From Ariolimax columbianus (lineage: Eukaryota; Mollusca; Gastropoda; Stylommatophora; Arionidae), in contig JAVGWX010000002.1 of NCBI GenBank assembly GCA_036924085.1, positions 86,475,204 through 86,539,203 on the forward strand: a stretch of DNA of 64,000 nt, in the 5' to 3' direction. Below the pieces are notes generated by a model, which was not told where the DNA came from, ran no database searches, and saw nothing but the letters and a program-made list of their open reading frames with translations. A program made the translations under genes and the position numbers. The stretch's first letter is position 1; every line of letters begins with the position of its first letter. This document shows, piece after piece, positions 24,340-35,223 of the stretch.

Positions 24340-24530
24340 AACTGACAGGCTCATATGTTCTAGTCCTGCAGAGCTGCGCGAAAGGACACTTGCATCATCT
24401 GCATAAGGTAGTTCATATTTCATTCCAGCTGATTTCATTCTCTTTGTCATTTTTGACGTTTCCCATTATTTTGTCAGAATAAATATTGACAAGATAACGG
24501 GAGAGTATATATATCCTTGTCTAACTACAT
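24340..24530 (-). pseudogene. LINE reverse transcriptase relic with YADD
   Basis: Minus-strand reading gives VRQGYIYSPVILSIFILTK, a stop, then MKSAGMKYELPYADDASVLS. VRQGxxxSP and YADD are RT motifs 4 and 5 of non-LTR elements. Both sides decay within about 100 bp. Confidence 0.72.
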
Positions 24531-24867
24531 ACATACAACATAAATAGTCTTCGTGCTTGTGTACGTGTTCTGAAAAAAAGAGGATAATGTGTTTAGCCCA
24601 AATTATGTAAACGAGTAAAAAACATTAGAGAGGATAACTAAATACACATATGTCAAAAAGTCAAAGGCAAAGACCGCCGTCCATCGTAGACGATGATGGC
24701 ATAATTAATTTTTGTTGCGGTTTCTTAGGAAGGATTAACTGCGCTACTTTTTATCCTCACTCTCTCCTCTCGTGTCGCCCGACCCCAGTGGCAAGTCAAG
24801 GACAAGACGACTAGGGGGCGACTACGAGATGCAGGGGACGCCGCATCAAGCACCCGTGAAAAACACG

Positions 24868-24935
24868 GCGGAGTCCGGAGTCGAACCCATACCACCTGAT
24901 CACGAGGCAGACTTCGCCACAGAATCCCCTGAAAT
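24868..24935 (-). repeat. tRNA-like sequence, probable SINE head
   Basis: On the minus strand TCTGTGGCGAAGTCTGCC resembles an A-box and GGGTTCGACTCC a B-box, at suitable spacing. It resembles the element at 6238 (GTGGCGAAGT, GGTTCGA). The surrounding 24725-25280 carries no recognised coding. Confidence 0.45.
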
Positions 24936-25284
24936 GATTGGGAACCATGGATAAGAAAAATGTCACCAACCAAAGGAAATGTGCCTGATTTCATAATTTG
25001 GTGGTTGCACAGAATAGAAGGTATGAAATGGAATGGTATCACCAATGTGGAATCGGGGAAGCACAAGTAGAGAGTAACACGAGAAGACAATGCTATCTTT
25101 AGATTGGACACGAATGCAAAAGACCACCAGATAGCATTCCAGGACATCCTGTGCCCTGCAATCCCCGACGTCAGAGAAATATATGAACGGCAAAATACAC
25201 AGGGATTAGATAGTTCGAGACGGGCGTAACAGATAAATGGAAGACGAGAAGGGGGCAGGAACAAATGGCACAGGACAAGAAAAC

Positions 25285-25500
25285 TTGGCGTTTATTTGGT
25301 GAAGACCAGTCACCTAAACATATCTAGCAGGACTGCCCCACTTATACAGACTTGCCCAGGAAAGCGACCATGCTCGAAAAGCTGTGTGGAACCAGCGAAG
25401 ACCCGAAACGCAGCCACACCGAGTTAGATGCATAGCATCAGTGGATCAATGAAGAAGAAGGAGAATAATAATAATAAGAAGAACAAGAACTAGAAGACCA
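25285..25500 (+). pseudogene. I-like LINE 3' end, relative of family A
   Basis: The frame with FGEDQSPKHI, a stop, QDCPTYTDLPRKATMLEKL and then HTELDA aligns with the C-terminus of family A (QNCPTYEDQREQMW). It is followed by a mixed (GAA)/(TAA) tail at about 25450-25500. This is a diverged sister lineage rather than family A itself. Confidence 0.6.
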
Positions 25501-25681
25501 GTACTTCGTGTGGAGTTGAACGTTTCTCGTGTTGATCATAATGATGTTGCTGTTGCTAATGAGGATGATGATGATGGTGATGATGGAAGAAAGGTACAAC
25601 AGATGGACAGCCTTGAAAGCTGAACGGGGTCATTAATCGTCTATGCCAGTCTTAATCGATCATGAAGACACAAAAGTATAC

Positions 25682-25856
25682 CTTGAGTAAGAGAGCATAG
25701 TGCTCGTGGCTGGCGCACCATCTATTTGTGTGGTTGTAGCGTGACACATCGAACACGTGACTGGTCCACAGCGGATAGTTGTACATGGCGAGTGCAAGTG
25801 TGATCAGGCAAAAGATGGTTCTCCGGGCCATCACAATGGTGCAAAATTTAAGAACA
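25682..25856 (-). CDS. GPCR exon 4: TM4 and ECL2
   Basis: The acceptor (gtttccag|T) precedes 25856 and the donor (CTCAAG|gtatac) follows 25682. The leading T plus 58 codons cover VLKFCTIVMARRTIF, a hydrophobic TM4 ending YNYPLWTS, and an ECL2 with RWCASHEHY. The Cys in RWCA is the usual partner of the ECL1 cysteine. The common TM4 Trp (W4.50) is not evident, as in many divergent invertebrate peptide receptors. The exon ends in phase 0 and exon 5 begins in phase 0. Confidence 0.85.
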
Positions 25857-26789
25857 CTGGAAACAAACAAGAAACAATGAAAGCATAAACAAAGATAATG
25901 TTATTACGAAATAAGCGCACATGCGGAAATCCGTCGAGGCGAGTACATATGTAGGGAGAAAAGAACGGGTTCACCTCTTTCTCTCTGCTGTCAAATACCA
26001 TCATCGATATTCCTTATGTTGTTTATGCTGTGAATGTCCACAGTGAATACGTTTACTTGTTTGAGCGCTCTTAAAATGGCGTTAAGTGGCGAGTTTCAGT
26101 TGCTTTATTCACATTCCGAGCATTTTGTTGAATCGCTCAGTACTACGGATATCACATCAATCCCCACTTCGTTATGCTGGCTGCCAAGAAGAACAGCCCG
26201 TTTCCATGTAGGACTACGAGAAAGTCGAGGTATGGGTCAAAGCCAATGTATTTTACCTGGTCCTGACTAACATGTTTGATCATAATATTTTGTTTGACCA
26301 GACGTTCTTTATTTCCCTCATAAAACATAGATATATCAAATGGACTAGGGACGGCTAGGTGGCAAGCACATTCACAGCTATTTGTCATACCAATATGTAT
26401 CTTAGATCAAAGCTGCCAAAAGACTTATTGACCATTGCTGCCAACAGCTGTTCGATACCCCTTACAGAAATGCCATCCCTGTCACAACGCACTTTATTTC
26501 TACCAGATAATCAAGGCGCTTGAGATATCAAAGTTATATAGCAATCCATTTTTATTTCACTTCCGGGGCTCTCTTACGATCGGCTTAATATATCCCATGA
26601 GAACAATTAAGCCACACAGTTTGAATACGGTACACGCCTTGACGGAGTTTTGTTTTGGCCCCGTTTCTAATTTCCGGTTCCTTTTTTATGTAGTGTATTG
26701 CCATTTACTTCTAAAGCCTGTTCTCCTTTCCTTGTTCTTCAATGGCGGCAGGCACATAGTACATGAGTATCTTATATTATTATATTAGC

Positions 26790-27985
26790 GACAGTACACA
26801 CCGCATCCTCGCGTACACACCGTATTCTAGCGTACACACAGTTTCCCGTATCATTAAACGCAAACGGTATCCTGACGAACACAATAATCTGTTTCGTGGT
26901 GTGCAAACAATATGTTGTATCCTGGGGTACACGCAGTATTCTTGTGTACACAGTATCCTGTATCCTGGCGCTTATGTAGTTTCCCGTATCATTGTTTACA
27001 CACATTATACTGTATCTTGACATTCGGATAATTTTCAGTTATCTTCTGTACACACATTATCCTGTATCCTGGCGTTCAGACAATGTCCTGCATCCTTGTG
27101 TACACACATTATCCTGTATCCTGGCTCTCACGCAGTTTCCTGTATTCTTGTGTACACACAGTATCCTGTATCCTGGTGCTCACGCAGTTTCCTGTGTTCT
27201 TGTGTACACACATTATCCTGTATCCTGGCGCTCACGCAGTTTCCTGTATTTTTGTGTACACACAGTATCCTGTATCCTGGTGCTCACGCAGTTTCCTGTG
27301 TTCTTGTGTACACACATTATCCTGTATCCTGGCGCTCACGCAGTTTCCTGTATTTTTGTGTACACACAGTATCCTGTACCCTGACGCTCACGCAGTTTCC
27401 TGTATTTTTGTGTACACACAGTATCCTGTATCCTGGCATCCAGACAATGTCCTGAATCCTGGCGATCATAACGTTTCTTTTTTACTTATGTACACACATT
27501 ATCCTGTGTCCTGGCGTCCAGACAATGTCATGTATCCTTGTGTACACAGTATCCTGTATCTTGTCTTTCAAACATGTTTCTGTATACTTGTGTACCCACA
27601 GTATCCTGTATCCTGGCGCTCATGCAGTTTCCCGTATCCTTGTGTACACAAAGTATCCTGTATGCTGGCGGTCATACAGTTTCCTGTATCCGTGTGTACA
27701 CATAATATCCTGTATCGGTCATTCAGTTGCTTATATCCGGACGGTCATAAAGTTTTCTGCATACTTGTGTACACACATTATTCTGTATCCTGGCGTCCAG
27801 ACAATGTCCTGTATCCGTGTGTACACACAGTATCCTGTATCCTGTATCCTGGTGCTCACACACTTTCCTTTATATTTGTGCACACACATTATCCTGTATC
27901 TTGGCGTCCAGATAATTTACTGTATCTTTGTGTACACACATTATCCTGTATCCTGGCTTCCAGACAATTACCTGTATCTATGTAG
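26790..27985. repeat. 52-bp minisatellite, ~22 copies
   Basis: The core unit is 52 bp (CTGG anchors at 27121, 27173, 27225, 27277) built of TATCCTGTATCCTGGCGCTC, ACGCAGTTTCCTGTATT and TTGTGTACACACA. The ends are more degenerate. A 300-codon plus-strand frame (27083-27985) arises because three units make 156 bp with no stop in any phase; it is not a credible gene. Confidence 0.92.
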
Positions 27986-28069
27986 CCGGGAGAAAAATGT
28001 CCTGCTTAGCGGGCTAGGTTTGAGCAACTTAATACTCCGCTCCTTTGGAACAAACGCTTACTGAGGGTG

Positions 28070-28230
28070 GTTAACAGATGTGCGATTCCACCTTAATAGA
28101 CTTAAACACTAGAGCAACGTAGACCCGCAGCCTGTTAGGCGCCATCTATGCTGCTCTAAACAACCCGCCTAACCCTGCCGGTGTTATCCTATGTCACACA
28201 GCTAGTCTCCTCTTACGACGTGCTCTCTGT
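28070..28230. repeat. Dispersed repeat (shared with 34905-35000)
   Basis: AGAGCAACGTAGACCCGCAG, CCTGTTAGGCGCCATCTATG here matches AGAGCAAGGTAGACCCGCAG, CCTGTCAGACACCATCTATG at 34909. The family is unidentified. Sequence from 28231 to 29539 contains (TA)n/(GT)n microsatellites near 29000 and (GA)n near 29380-29410, and nothing else recognised. Confidence 0.55.
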
Positions 28231-29539
28231 AGGACAGTGGTGCTATTCTTGTCCTTGTCATATATAAAGACCCCGGCAGACTACTTTGTATTGTAACTTT
28301 CTTATATGGTTGCTAAGGTTGTCAAGAGTGTTCTGCGCCTGCACTCACACTGCAGACAAACAACATTAAGTTCTAATTACAGTTTAAAGATGGCCGTCCC
28401 ACTATTGATATGCACGTGACAGAGGCAGCTTTCTGTTATCTGTTTTTTTTTAGCAGGGTAAGGGTTAAGGGTATAGAAATTCATCTGCAAATATATGTAA
28501 GTACGTTCATGCATGTCTTTCGCTCCAGCAAGTGAATGAATGGAGTAGGAAACTCCAAAGCGGAGTTAGTTCTGTGACAGACTGTTCACGACCGAGACAG
28601 GCATATTAAGTAGGGGCTACAATTCTACTGCAGCTGTTGACAGTCTCGTAAATGAAAACCGCCGATTGATCGTGACTATGCTTCGGGAAGGGTCGGCTGG
28701 AATATCGACCACCATATCTGTGCTCACCGATGACGCGTTTGGGTGCTTAACATGTTAGACCTGTTGTGGGTTCCAGACAAGTATAGAGAGGTATAAAAAA
28801 GAGATACAAAGAGATACATATTTTAGACATTGGAAATGACACAAAAGGCTTGAAGGCAAAATATGGTGGAAGGCAAAATATCTGGGAACAGGGAAGATGT
28901 CGTGCCAGATATACGCTATGCCTGGACATTACGGACAGTTTGAAAATGTCCATACCGGAAGCGGCTCTGGAAATAATATGTCACATGACATCCGACGTGT
29001 GTATATATATATATGTAGGTGTGTGTGTGTACGTGTGTGTGTGTATGAAGCCAGCGTTATCTAAGCGGAAAAAAGGTAGGTTTTCGTAATCCCAACTCAC
29101 CTGTGCCGTTTGAATCCCAGGTGTTCAATTTGGCAGACATGAGGTTTTTAACAGTGCGATCGCTTCTTCTAGTACGTAAAGCAAGGGGAACCTGTCTGCC
29201 AAGAAACTTATATAACAGCCAAACAGGTGGCGGTTGTAAGAAACGATGTTCTGCAAAGGATATGCTACTTGCTTTTTATATGTATATATGTATGGATGTG
29301 TTGAGACAGATTTCAGAAAGTGACATACATGAAGTGAATGATGGAGACAAAACACATACATTAATGAAAGAGTGAAACAGAGAGTGAGAGAGAGAGAGAG
29401 AGCGAGAGAGAGAAAGACAAACGTTAGACAGAAAGATAATTAGAGAGAGAAAGCGACAGATAAAAATGAATCGATAGAAAGAAAGGCGGCCAGGATATGT
29501 TTTAACACTATCAAGGGGAAGTAAATGTAAAGATTTTAC

Positions 29540-29637
29540 CTGAATGGTCGGCATATCCGGATATAGTTCTCTACAGTGACGACCACAGTCAGCCAGACAG
29601 ACATGAAGGCAAACACGTAGGTCATGAATACAATGAC
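29540..29637 (-). CDS. GPCR exon 3: TM3 with ENY in place of DRY
   Basis: The acceptor (ctgttacag|GTC) precedes 29637 and the donor (TTCAG|gtaaaa) follows 29540. The exon has 32 codons plus AG. It begins VIVFMTYVFAFMSVWLT and ends TVENYIRICRPF. The position and flanking residues match the D/E-R-Y motif at the cytoplasmic end of TM3, but Arg3.50 reads Asn. No stop or frameshift accompanies this, so it may be a divergent receptor rather than a dead one. Phase joins exactly to exon 4 (AG+T gives Ser). Confidence 0.87.
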
Positions 29638-31171
29638 CTGTAACAGACAATAGATTCAGCGTGGAACGTGTCCGCTTCATCATCATCATCTGCTTTCATG
29701 ATCATCAGCATCATCTTTTTTATTTTCCTGATTAATGTTAAAGTAGTGGATTTGGTGTATCCTAAACATGTTTTTGAGGGATGTGGAGACCATTATTTTG
29801 CAGTGTAGTATGAGTAGCAATTGAGTTTAAATCGCGAAGTTGCTAGCCCCAGGCACAACTTTCCAAAGGCTGGATATGCTCTGGAGGAAACCGTTTCACC
29901 TATTATGTATAGCACAGGAACCATTCAGGTTAGACAGCGTGTCATTTGACAGATTGTCATCGACGCAAGCAGAGATGTTCATCGTCTGCTTTGTCAAGAA
30001 CACTTCGCTCCCAGGCTGTCTCAACCGTTGGCGGGGACAGTTCAAGTATTGACATTTTGGGCACCCTAATTTGTCCATCTCTTCATAGTCCTAATGCTAT
30101 GTAGCATACTGCTGAAAGGCTCAGAAAGTTACAAACTTGTTAAAGACCAAAACTATCATACCGAGACCACATATTTACTTCTATGATAATTATATAAGCA
30201 TTTGTGGAAATGTAATATCAACTTGTCATGAACGTTATTTTCCAAAAAGGCTTTTGACCGCCCATCTCTATGGACAATCGTTAGCAGCTATAGCTTATAA
30301 ATCCAGATTAATTAATGGTAAAAAACACTATACAATAATGTGCAATGCTGTTTGCTATAAATCTACATAATTTCATTTAGAAACAGGAGTAAAACAAGGC
30401 TGTAGTATATCACCACTCTTATTTTGTATAGACATAGACTGGGTGATGTTCATCCGTCATGTTTATGATCACCACAATCGCTGTTCAGTTGTGTGGACAA
30501 TCTTTTCTTTTGCTCTAATCGCTGAAATGGGTGACTTGCGCGGTGATTTGAATTAAACTGAGTAAGATTTACACAATATCAACCTCACTCACTCGTCCTG
30601 AACTATCTTTGTCCAGTTGCAATTCAGGCGATTTCAGAGGTTGCATAATTTTTGTCAGGGTCTACTCCCAGGGCCTTTCCCGTAAACAAGTATCTCACAA
30701 AACAGTGGAGGTGTGGCATCCAATTGGTTAGGAATGTAGGACGGCCTGGACAAAATCTTAATGTTCATAGCCCATGACGCTGGAAAATGTAAGTATAACT
30801 TTCCAGATATTCACAAAGTCTTGTCACAGAGTGAAAGTCACAGCCACTCACAAAGTGACAGGCGCACTATGATTAATCAGGTTGGCTGAAACCACATCAG
30901 GCAGGGGAGGTAATAAATCCACATTATGATGATGTGCGCGAACAAAAGATGCAAGTCACAACAATGTTTCCAAAAGCAATGGCAAATATGTAACTAGCAG
31001 ATCGTTGCTGGCAATCTATTTGCGCCACCTTAACGATTTAAATTGATTACCATAGAATGAGCAATTAGTAACTGTGTCCCCAACACACATTCAGGAATAA
31101 CATGGACAGATGCTAAGACCTTAGATGTCCTTGCCGTTGCAGATGACTTGGCTCATCTGAGCACACGTGTT

Positions 31172-31183
31172 GAAGGGATACAT
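31172..31183 (+). other. Target-site duplication, left
   Basis: GAAGGGATACAT is repeated at 33881-33892 right after the (GAA)n tail. Nine bases (GGGATACAT) are unambiguous; the first three could belong to the tail. Confidence 0.85.
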
Positions 31184-31826
31184 CTGGGGTAGTTGTCTCG
31201 CCTCCACGATTCAATTTCAACCAGTGTTCGTAAAGCGATCTCAGTCCCGCCAGGCGGAGCGATAGCGCGGGCTTGCGGAAAACGCTTGCCCGCCTTTCCC
31301 CGTTGAGCTTTCGTAATGCGGTTTTTTTTTGGCGTCTCCTCCACCGAGGTGCGCTGCTCTGGTCCGTATCAAGAAACGTTGTCAGTCGGTGGTGATTTAT
31401 CTAAGGCTTATAGCAGAGCTCGACAGTTCGTCTCGCTGGTGGTCAGACTCTCGCAAATGGCTTGTGATCGGCAAATGGAAAGCAGGAATCGTGACTGAAG
31501 GCTCTGTGTTCTCCCGGGGACCAACCCTCGGGAGAAGGGCAGGCCAGCAGGCCAAATTGTCTCTAGTCTCAGTGAAATTCATCGCCGAGGTCGTTGAGAT
31601 CCGTTCTGCACAGAGCGCTGCCATCCCTCCTCGAGCGAGCCCTGTCGGTCGGTCGTCTGGTGCGTGTAGGGGGCCCCTGTCAGGCGGTCCTAGGTCGACG
31701 GAGTGAGGGACGGGTGGAACAACCGTCCGTCCGTCCCATCAGTCGGTCCCTGCGGCCGTCCCAGTGAGGCTTTTTACACACCCGTCCTCTGCCGACCGGT
31801 GTGTGCTGTACGTACGTATCCGACAG
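31184..31826 (+). other. 5'-ETS-like segment (copy 1)
   Basis: These 643 bp lead directly into a canonical mature 18S start and are about 90% identical by eye to 57648-58294. Position and GC-rich composition fit the 5' external transcribed spacer of the rDNA unit, with the element's first base near the RNA polymerase I start. That identification is inference, because no genomic rDNA unit is available here for comparison. Confidence 0.65.
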
Positions 31827-32240
31827 ATATCTGGTTGATCCTGCCAGTAGTCATATGCTTGTCTCAAAGATTAAGCCATGCATGTCTAAGTTCACACTGT
31901 CTCACGGTGAAACCGCGAATGGCTCATTAAATCAGTCGGGGTTCCTTAGATGACACTATCCTACTTGGATAACTGTGGTAATTCTAGAGCTAATACATGC
32001 TTACCAAGCTCCGACCCTCGCGGAAAGAGCGCTTTTATTAGTTCAAAACCAATCGTCGTTTCCCCTCGCGGGGTTGCGGCGTCCCCACTGGTGACTCTGG
32101 ATAACTTTGTGCTGATCGCATGGCCTCATGTGCCGGCGACGCATCTTTCAAATGTCTGCTCTATCAAATGTCGATGGCTTAATTTGACTCAACACGGCCA
32201 ACACTGAAATGACTGACTTGCCGAGACCACTTTCCTTGGG
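31827..32240 (+). rRNA. Partial 18S rRNA pseudogene with internal deletion (copy 1)
   Basis: It begins TATCTGGTTGATCCTGCCAG and follows 18S to CAAATGTCGATGG (32177). There it jumps to CTTAATTTGACTCAACACGG (32178-32197), skipping what is 857 bp in the other copy (59490-60346). A second degraded copy of the same late-18S block (GGAATTTACGGAAGAGCAC and onward) lies at about 32330-32450. It cannot make a functional rRNA. Confidence 0.9.
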
Positions 32241-32599
32241 TCTAATATGGAACTCGTGCTGGATTTAAACCCTCAGAAATCTGGGGTTATGCCCTCTGTG
32301 GCTCGGTTGGTCTGCATTCATTGTTTGATAAAGGAATTTACGGAAGAGCACTATCAGGAGTGGAGCCTGCGGCTTAAATTGACTTAACACGCCAATACTG
32401 TAGAATGACTGTCAAATCGAGAGCACCTTCGTGGGGTCTAATAGTGAACATGTGCTGGTATTAGACCCACGAAAGCCAGGTCAGTCTCTTGACCCCCTAA
32501 TGAAAGAGCGCCTGCTACGGTAAATCTGGTCTAAACCCTGCAGAAATCGCAGGTTCCAGAAACTTGGCCATTGATAAACTAAAAGCCCTCTATTGATAC

Positions 32600-33300
32600 G
32601 TCCTGGCTAATATTGGACGGGTGCTGGAAATAGACCCTCGGAAGACAGGTCAGTTTTACCCTACTAATGACAGGGCGTTGCTACGGTAATCCTGCTTAAC
32701 TCGAGAGGAGCTGCAGACATTTGGTTCACGTAATAGGCTGATAAGCCAACGGCGCGAGGCTACAAGGTGAGGGATTACGGCCGAACACCTCTAAGCCAAA
32801 ATCCCGCCCAAAAGCAGCTCAGCACGAATGCAAAGGGAGGCTTCGACATGGTGGGGACCTGGGGCCCCCGCTCCAGCCCCGCCCGGACGAGCCGCAGAAT
32901 GAGGTCTCTGCCGTCCACTGATCAAAGCGGGCGGGAAGCTGCTCGATATTCACCCCATACGGCGATGAGGTATGAAACCATTTGTAGAAGACTTAGTTCT
33001 CGGTCGGGGTGCCCTAAGCAGTAGATCAGCTACCTCACTGCGAACTGCTGAGACTCAACCCTTGACCATGAGATATGTCCGCTCCCCAGGCGAACAACAT
33101 CTCCGTGCAAGACCAGGCTTGTCCCCTGGTCAAATGCACTATTTCGAGAGGAATCACAGGTCGCTGTCATTTGGTCCACGTGCTTGCTGATAAGCTACCA
33201 TCTGAGGGATTACGGCCGAACGCCTCTAAGCCAGAATCCCGCCCTAAATCTCAGCACCGCTGTGATGGGAGGCTACGACATGGCTGGGGCTAGCGTCTCA
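32600..33300 (+). rRNA. Rearranged 28S rRNA 3'-end pieces (copy 1)
   Basis: AGACAGGTCAGTTTTACCCT, CTCGAGAGGAG, CATTTGGTTCACG, GATTACGGCCGAACACCTCT and AACCATTTGTAGAAGACTTA follow the order of the 3' terminal part of 28S rRNA (32648-33060). A second partial block at about 33150-33260 repeats GGGATTACGGCCGAACGCCT. A degenerate piece of the AGACAGGTCAG region also occurs at about 32455-32500. The segment is a mosaic, not a contiguous 28S. Confidence 0.8.
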
Positions 33301-34189
33301 GCCCGGCCCGATCGAGCCGCAGAAATGCACCTGGCAAAATGCACTCCTGCCTCGCTCTTTGCCTCTGTCTGCCATCAGCCATCCCAATGGACGCACAAGA
33401 GATGCAGTCCAGTGGACATTGCACCTCCTGCCCTATTGTGACAACCTCCCGGGTGGCGGGGAATGCTAGGCGTACCATCACTGCAGATGAGCCGAGAAAA
33501 TAAAGGGAGCAAAGAGATACCTCACTCACATGCATATGCTACGTTTCTGGCAGGACGTGACGATCCTGGGACAAAGTCACACTGGACTGCCTCTCTTCCG
33601 GGATAGTACAAACTAGTACATAGTCCATCATATCATTGCCAAACCCTATAGACACGAGTAGGGAAGACTCGATAGTCCTGCAAGACAACTTCCCAAGAGA
33701 GACAACTCTGACCAAAAACAACTGCTGCCTTGCAGTTTGCTGGGGACAGCCAAAGGCTAAGGAGGGCAACCCTACAGAAACGCCTGTTGAAATCGGACGC
33801 ACTGAGCCACATGCTTTACAAAATAAAACAGTGCAACGTAAATATCGCTGTAAACAGCGTACGATGAAGAAGAAGAAGAAGAAGGGATACATGAAAAGAT
33901 AGACTAACTCTGCCAATTATCCGAACAGATAGGCCTGCCGATAAATAAATAAATAAAATAAATTACACAAGGCAGAATATTTCACGTACATGCAGCAAAG
34001 TGGAACAGTAGAAAGACACTTTCTATCTATTTATCTTCAGTCCACTTATGTCGTTAGACGTCGACGGGGAGGTGTGACCTCCTTTGTTTCATATTTTTAG
34101 CAGATAAACCTCCTATGGTGACTTCTCAGGTCAATCCCAGCATCTGTTAGCCCTTGGAATATCAATCAATCAATCAATCAATCAATCGA

Positions 34190-34945
34190 AGCACGTTGCT
34201 CCTCTCGGTGCAAAGGCCATCGACAATATCTCGCCTGCGTACTTTGTCATGGGCTGCTTGTTCTGCCTCTCTCCGGGTGTAATTATTTTATTTGAGGTCC
34301 TTCTCACATTCTTTTCTCCACGTATTTTTGGGTCTACCTCTTTCTGTTCCCCTGAGGAACCCATATCAGATCCTGTCTGGCTATGTTAGACTGTGCCTTC
34401 CACCGCGTATGTCCTTTCCAGCCCAATTTTCTTTGCTTAATGTGTTGTTCCAATGGCTGTTGTTGGCTCCTTTTCCACAAGTCTTCATTCCTTCAATATG
34501 TCCTGCCACTTTATGTCCATTATTCTTCGATAGCATCTGTTAACGAAGGACTGGAGTCTTTGTTGTATGGCCTTGGTCGTTCTCCGTGTCTCCGCTCCAT
34601 ACAGCAATACCGACTTGACACTTGCGTTGACTATTCTAATGTTGGTGTGAATCTTGATATCTCTGGATCTCCATATATTGTTTAGTGTCAGGAATGATCA
34701 TTACATCTGAATCTGTATCTCTTGGTTTGTCTATTGTGCTGCCTAAATAGGTAAAAGGTATCCACTTGTTCCAACTGCTCTCCCTCCAGCATGATTGGCT
34801 CTTTGCTGTTAGTGTTGAGTTTAAGGAGCTTGGTTTATATATGACATGTTTATATGGAATATACGATCGTCTAATTTTGGGACTGGTGGAGATGGAAGTA
34901 TAAATTAGAGCAAGGTAGACCCGCAGCCTGTCAGACACCATCTAT
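34190..34945 (-). pseudogene. RTE-like LINE relic, RT C-terminal region
   Basis: Minus-strand frames contain WIPFTYLGSTIDKPRDTDSD (near 34720), followed in other frames by the usual downstream blocks and ending with EVDPKIRGEKNVRRTSNKI and GEILSMAFAPRGA (near 34200-34340). The order matches the region after the RT active site in RTE-type elements. Multiple frameshifts make it inactive. A tetranucleotide (AATC)n run at about 34160-34187 adjoins its 3' end. Confidence 0.68.
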
Positions 34946-35215
34946 GCCGCTCAGCTACCGACTAACCAAGACCTGATAGTATAGCCACAGTCTCCTTTTT
35001 TGCGACATATTCTCTTTGGGAGGAATTTCCCCCGAGCAGCGACTGTTAGGCCTACTCTTTTCGATTTCTAACTGTAAAGGTATTTTTAACGTGCGCGCAA
35101 CTGCACACAGGTGTCTGATCTTACTACTTAGAGATCAGAGGAAAAATTTACCGGATGATCCACGTGAAAAAAATGTGTTACCTCGATTCTCAATAAAAAA
35201 TACTGGTTAGTGTTA
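34905..35215. repeat. SINE-like dispersed repeats, second copies
   Basis: 34909-34955 matches 28107-28155, and 35060-35175 matches the SINE-like block at 14590-14700. The order suggests one composite element or two adjacent insertions. Confidence 0.5.
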
Positions 35216-35223
35216 CAAGGGTA

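Larger units (their letters stand above)
31184..33883 (+). mobile_element. Complete non-autonomous retroelement with pre-rRNA-derived leader and family A tail
   Basis: The element starts CTGGGGTAGTTGTCTCGCC and ends in GCGTACGATGAAGAAGAAG, like the family A 3' end at 46073-46100. It is flanked by GGGATACAT at 31175-31183 and 33884-33892 (12 bp if the ambiguous GAA is counted). The order inside is 5'-ETS-like (643 bp), 18S 1-351, a jump to the 18S CTTAATTTGACTCAACACGG block, further 18S and 28S 3' pieces, a unique segment of about 400 bp shared with 61400-61796, then the tail. No ORF for mobilisation is present, so it must have been moved by machinery supplied in trans, most simply family A. 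Confidence 0.85.
30365..33960 (+). pseudogene. Old LINE RT relic interrupted by the rRNA-led retroelement
   Basis: Three blocks of one reverse transcriptase are visible: ETGVKQGCSISPLLFCIDID (about 30378-30437), then WTDAKTLDVLAVADDLAHLS (about 31095-31160), then, beyond the inserted element at 31184-33883, EKID, a stop, and LCQLSEQIGLPINK (33893-33948). The reading frame runs RVEGIH into EKID when the insert and one target duplication are removed, which proves the insertion. Blocks one and two are separated by about 620 bp of unrelated sequence. The relic has stops and its ADD box reads VADD. Confidence 0.75.

Noticed and set aside
27083..27985. 300-codon frame with Cys/His/Tyr-rich repeats
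   Set aside because: The 52-bp minisatellite lacks stops in any phase, so a long frame is expected; three units (156 bp) give the apparent protein repeat.
28445..28475. Telomere-like AGGGTTAAGGGT
   Set aside because: Only about two imperfect units; too short to be an interstitial telomere.
31184..33300. A functional rDNA locus
   Set aside because: 18S is internally deleted, 28S pieces are rearranged, 5.8S and ITS are absent, and the block is bounded by target-site duplications.
33539..33916. Minus-strand 125-codon frame with a hydrophobic start
   Set aside because: It lies antisense in the unique segment of the rRNA-led element, includes the (GAA)n tail as part of the frame, and is not conserved as a frame at 61400-61796.
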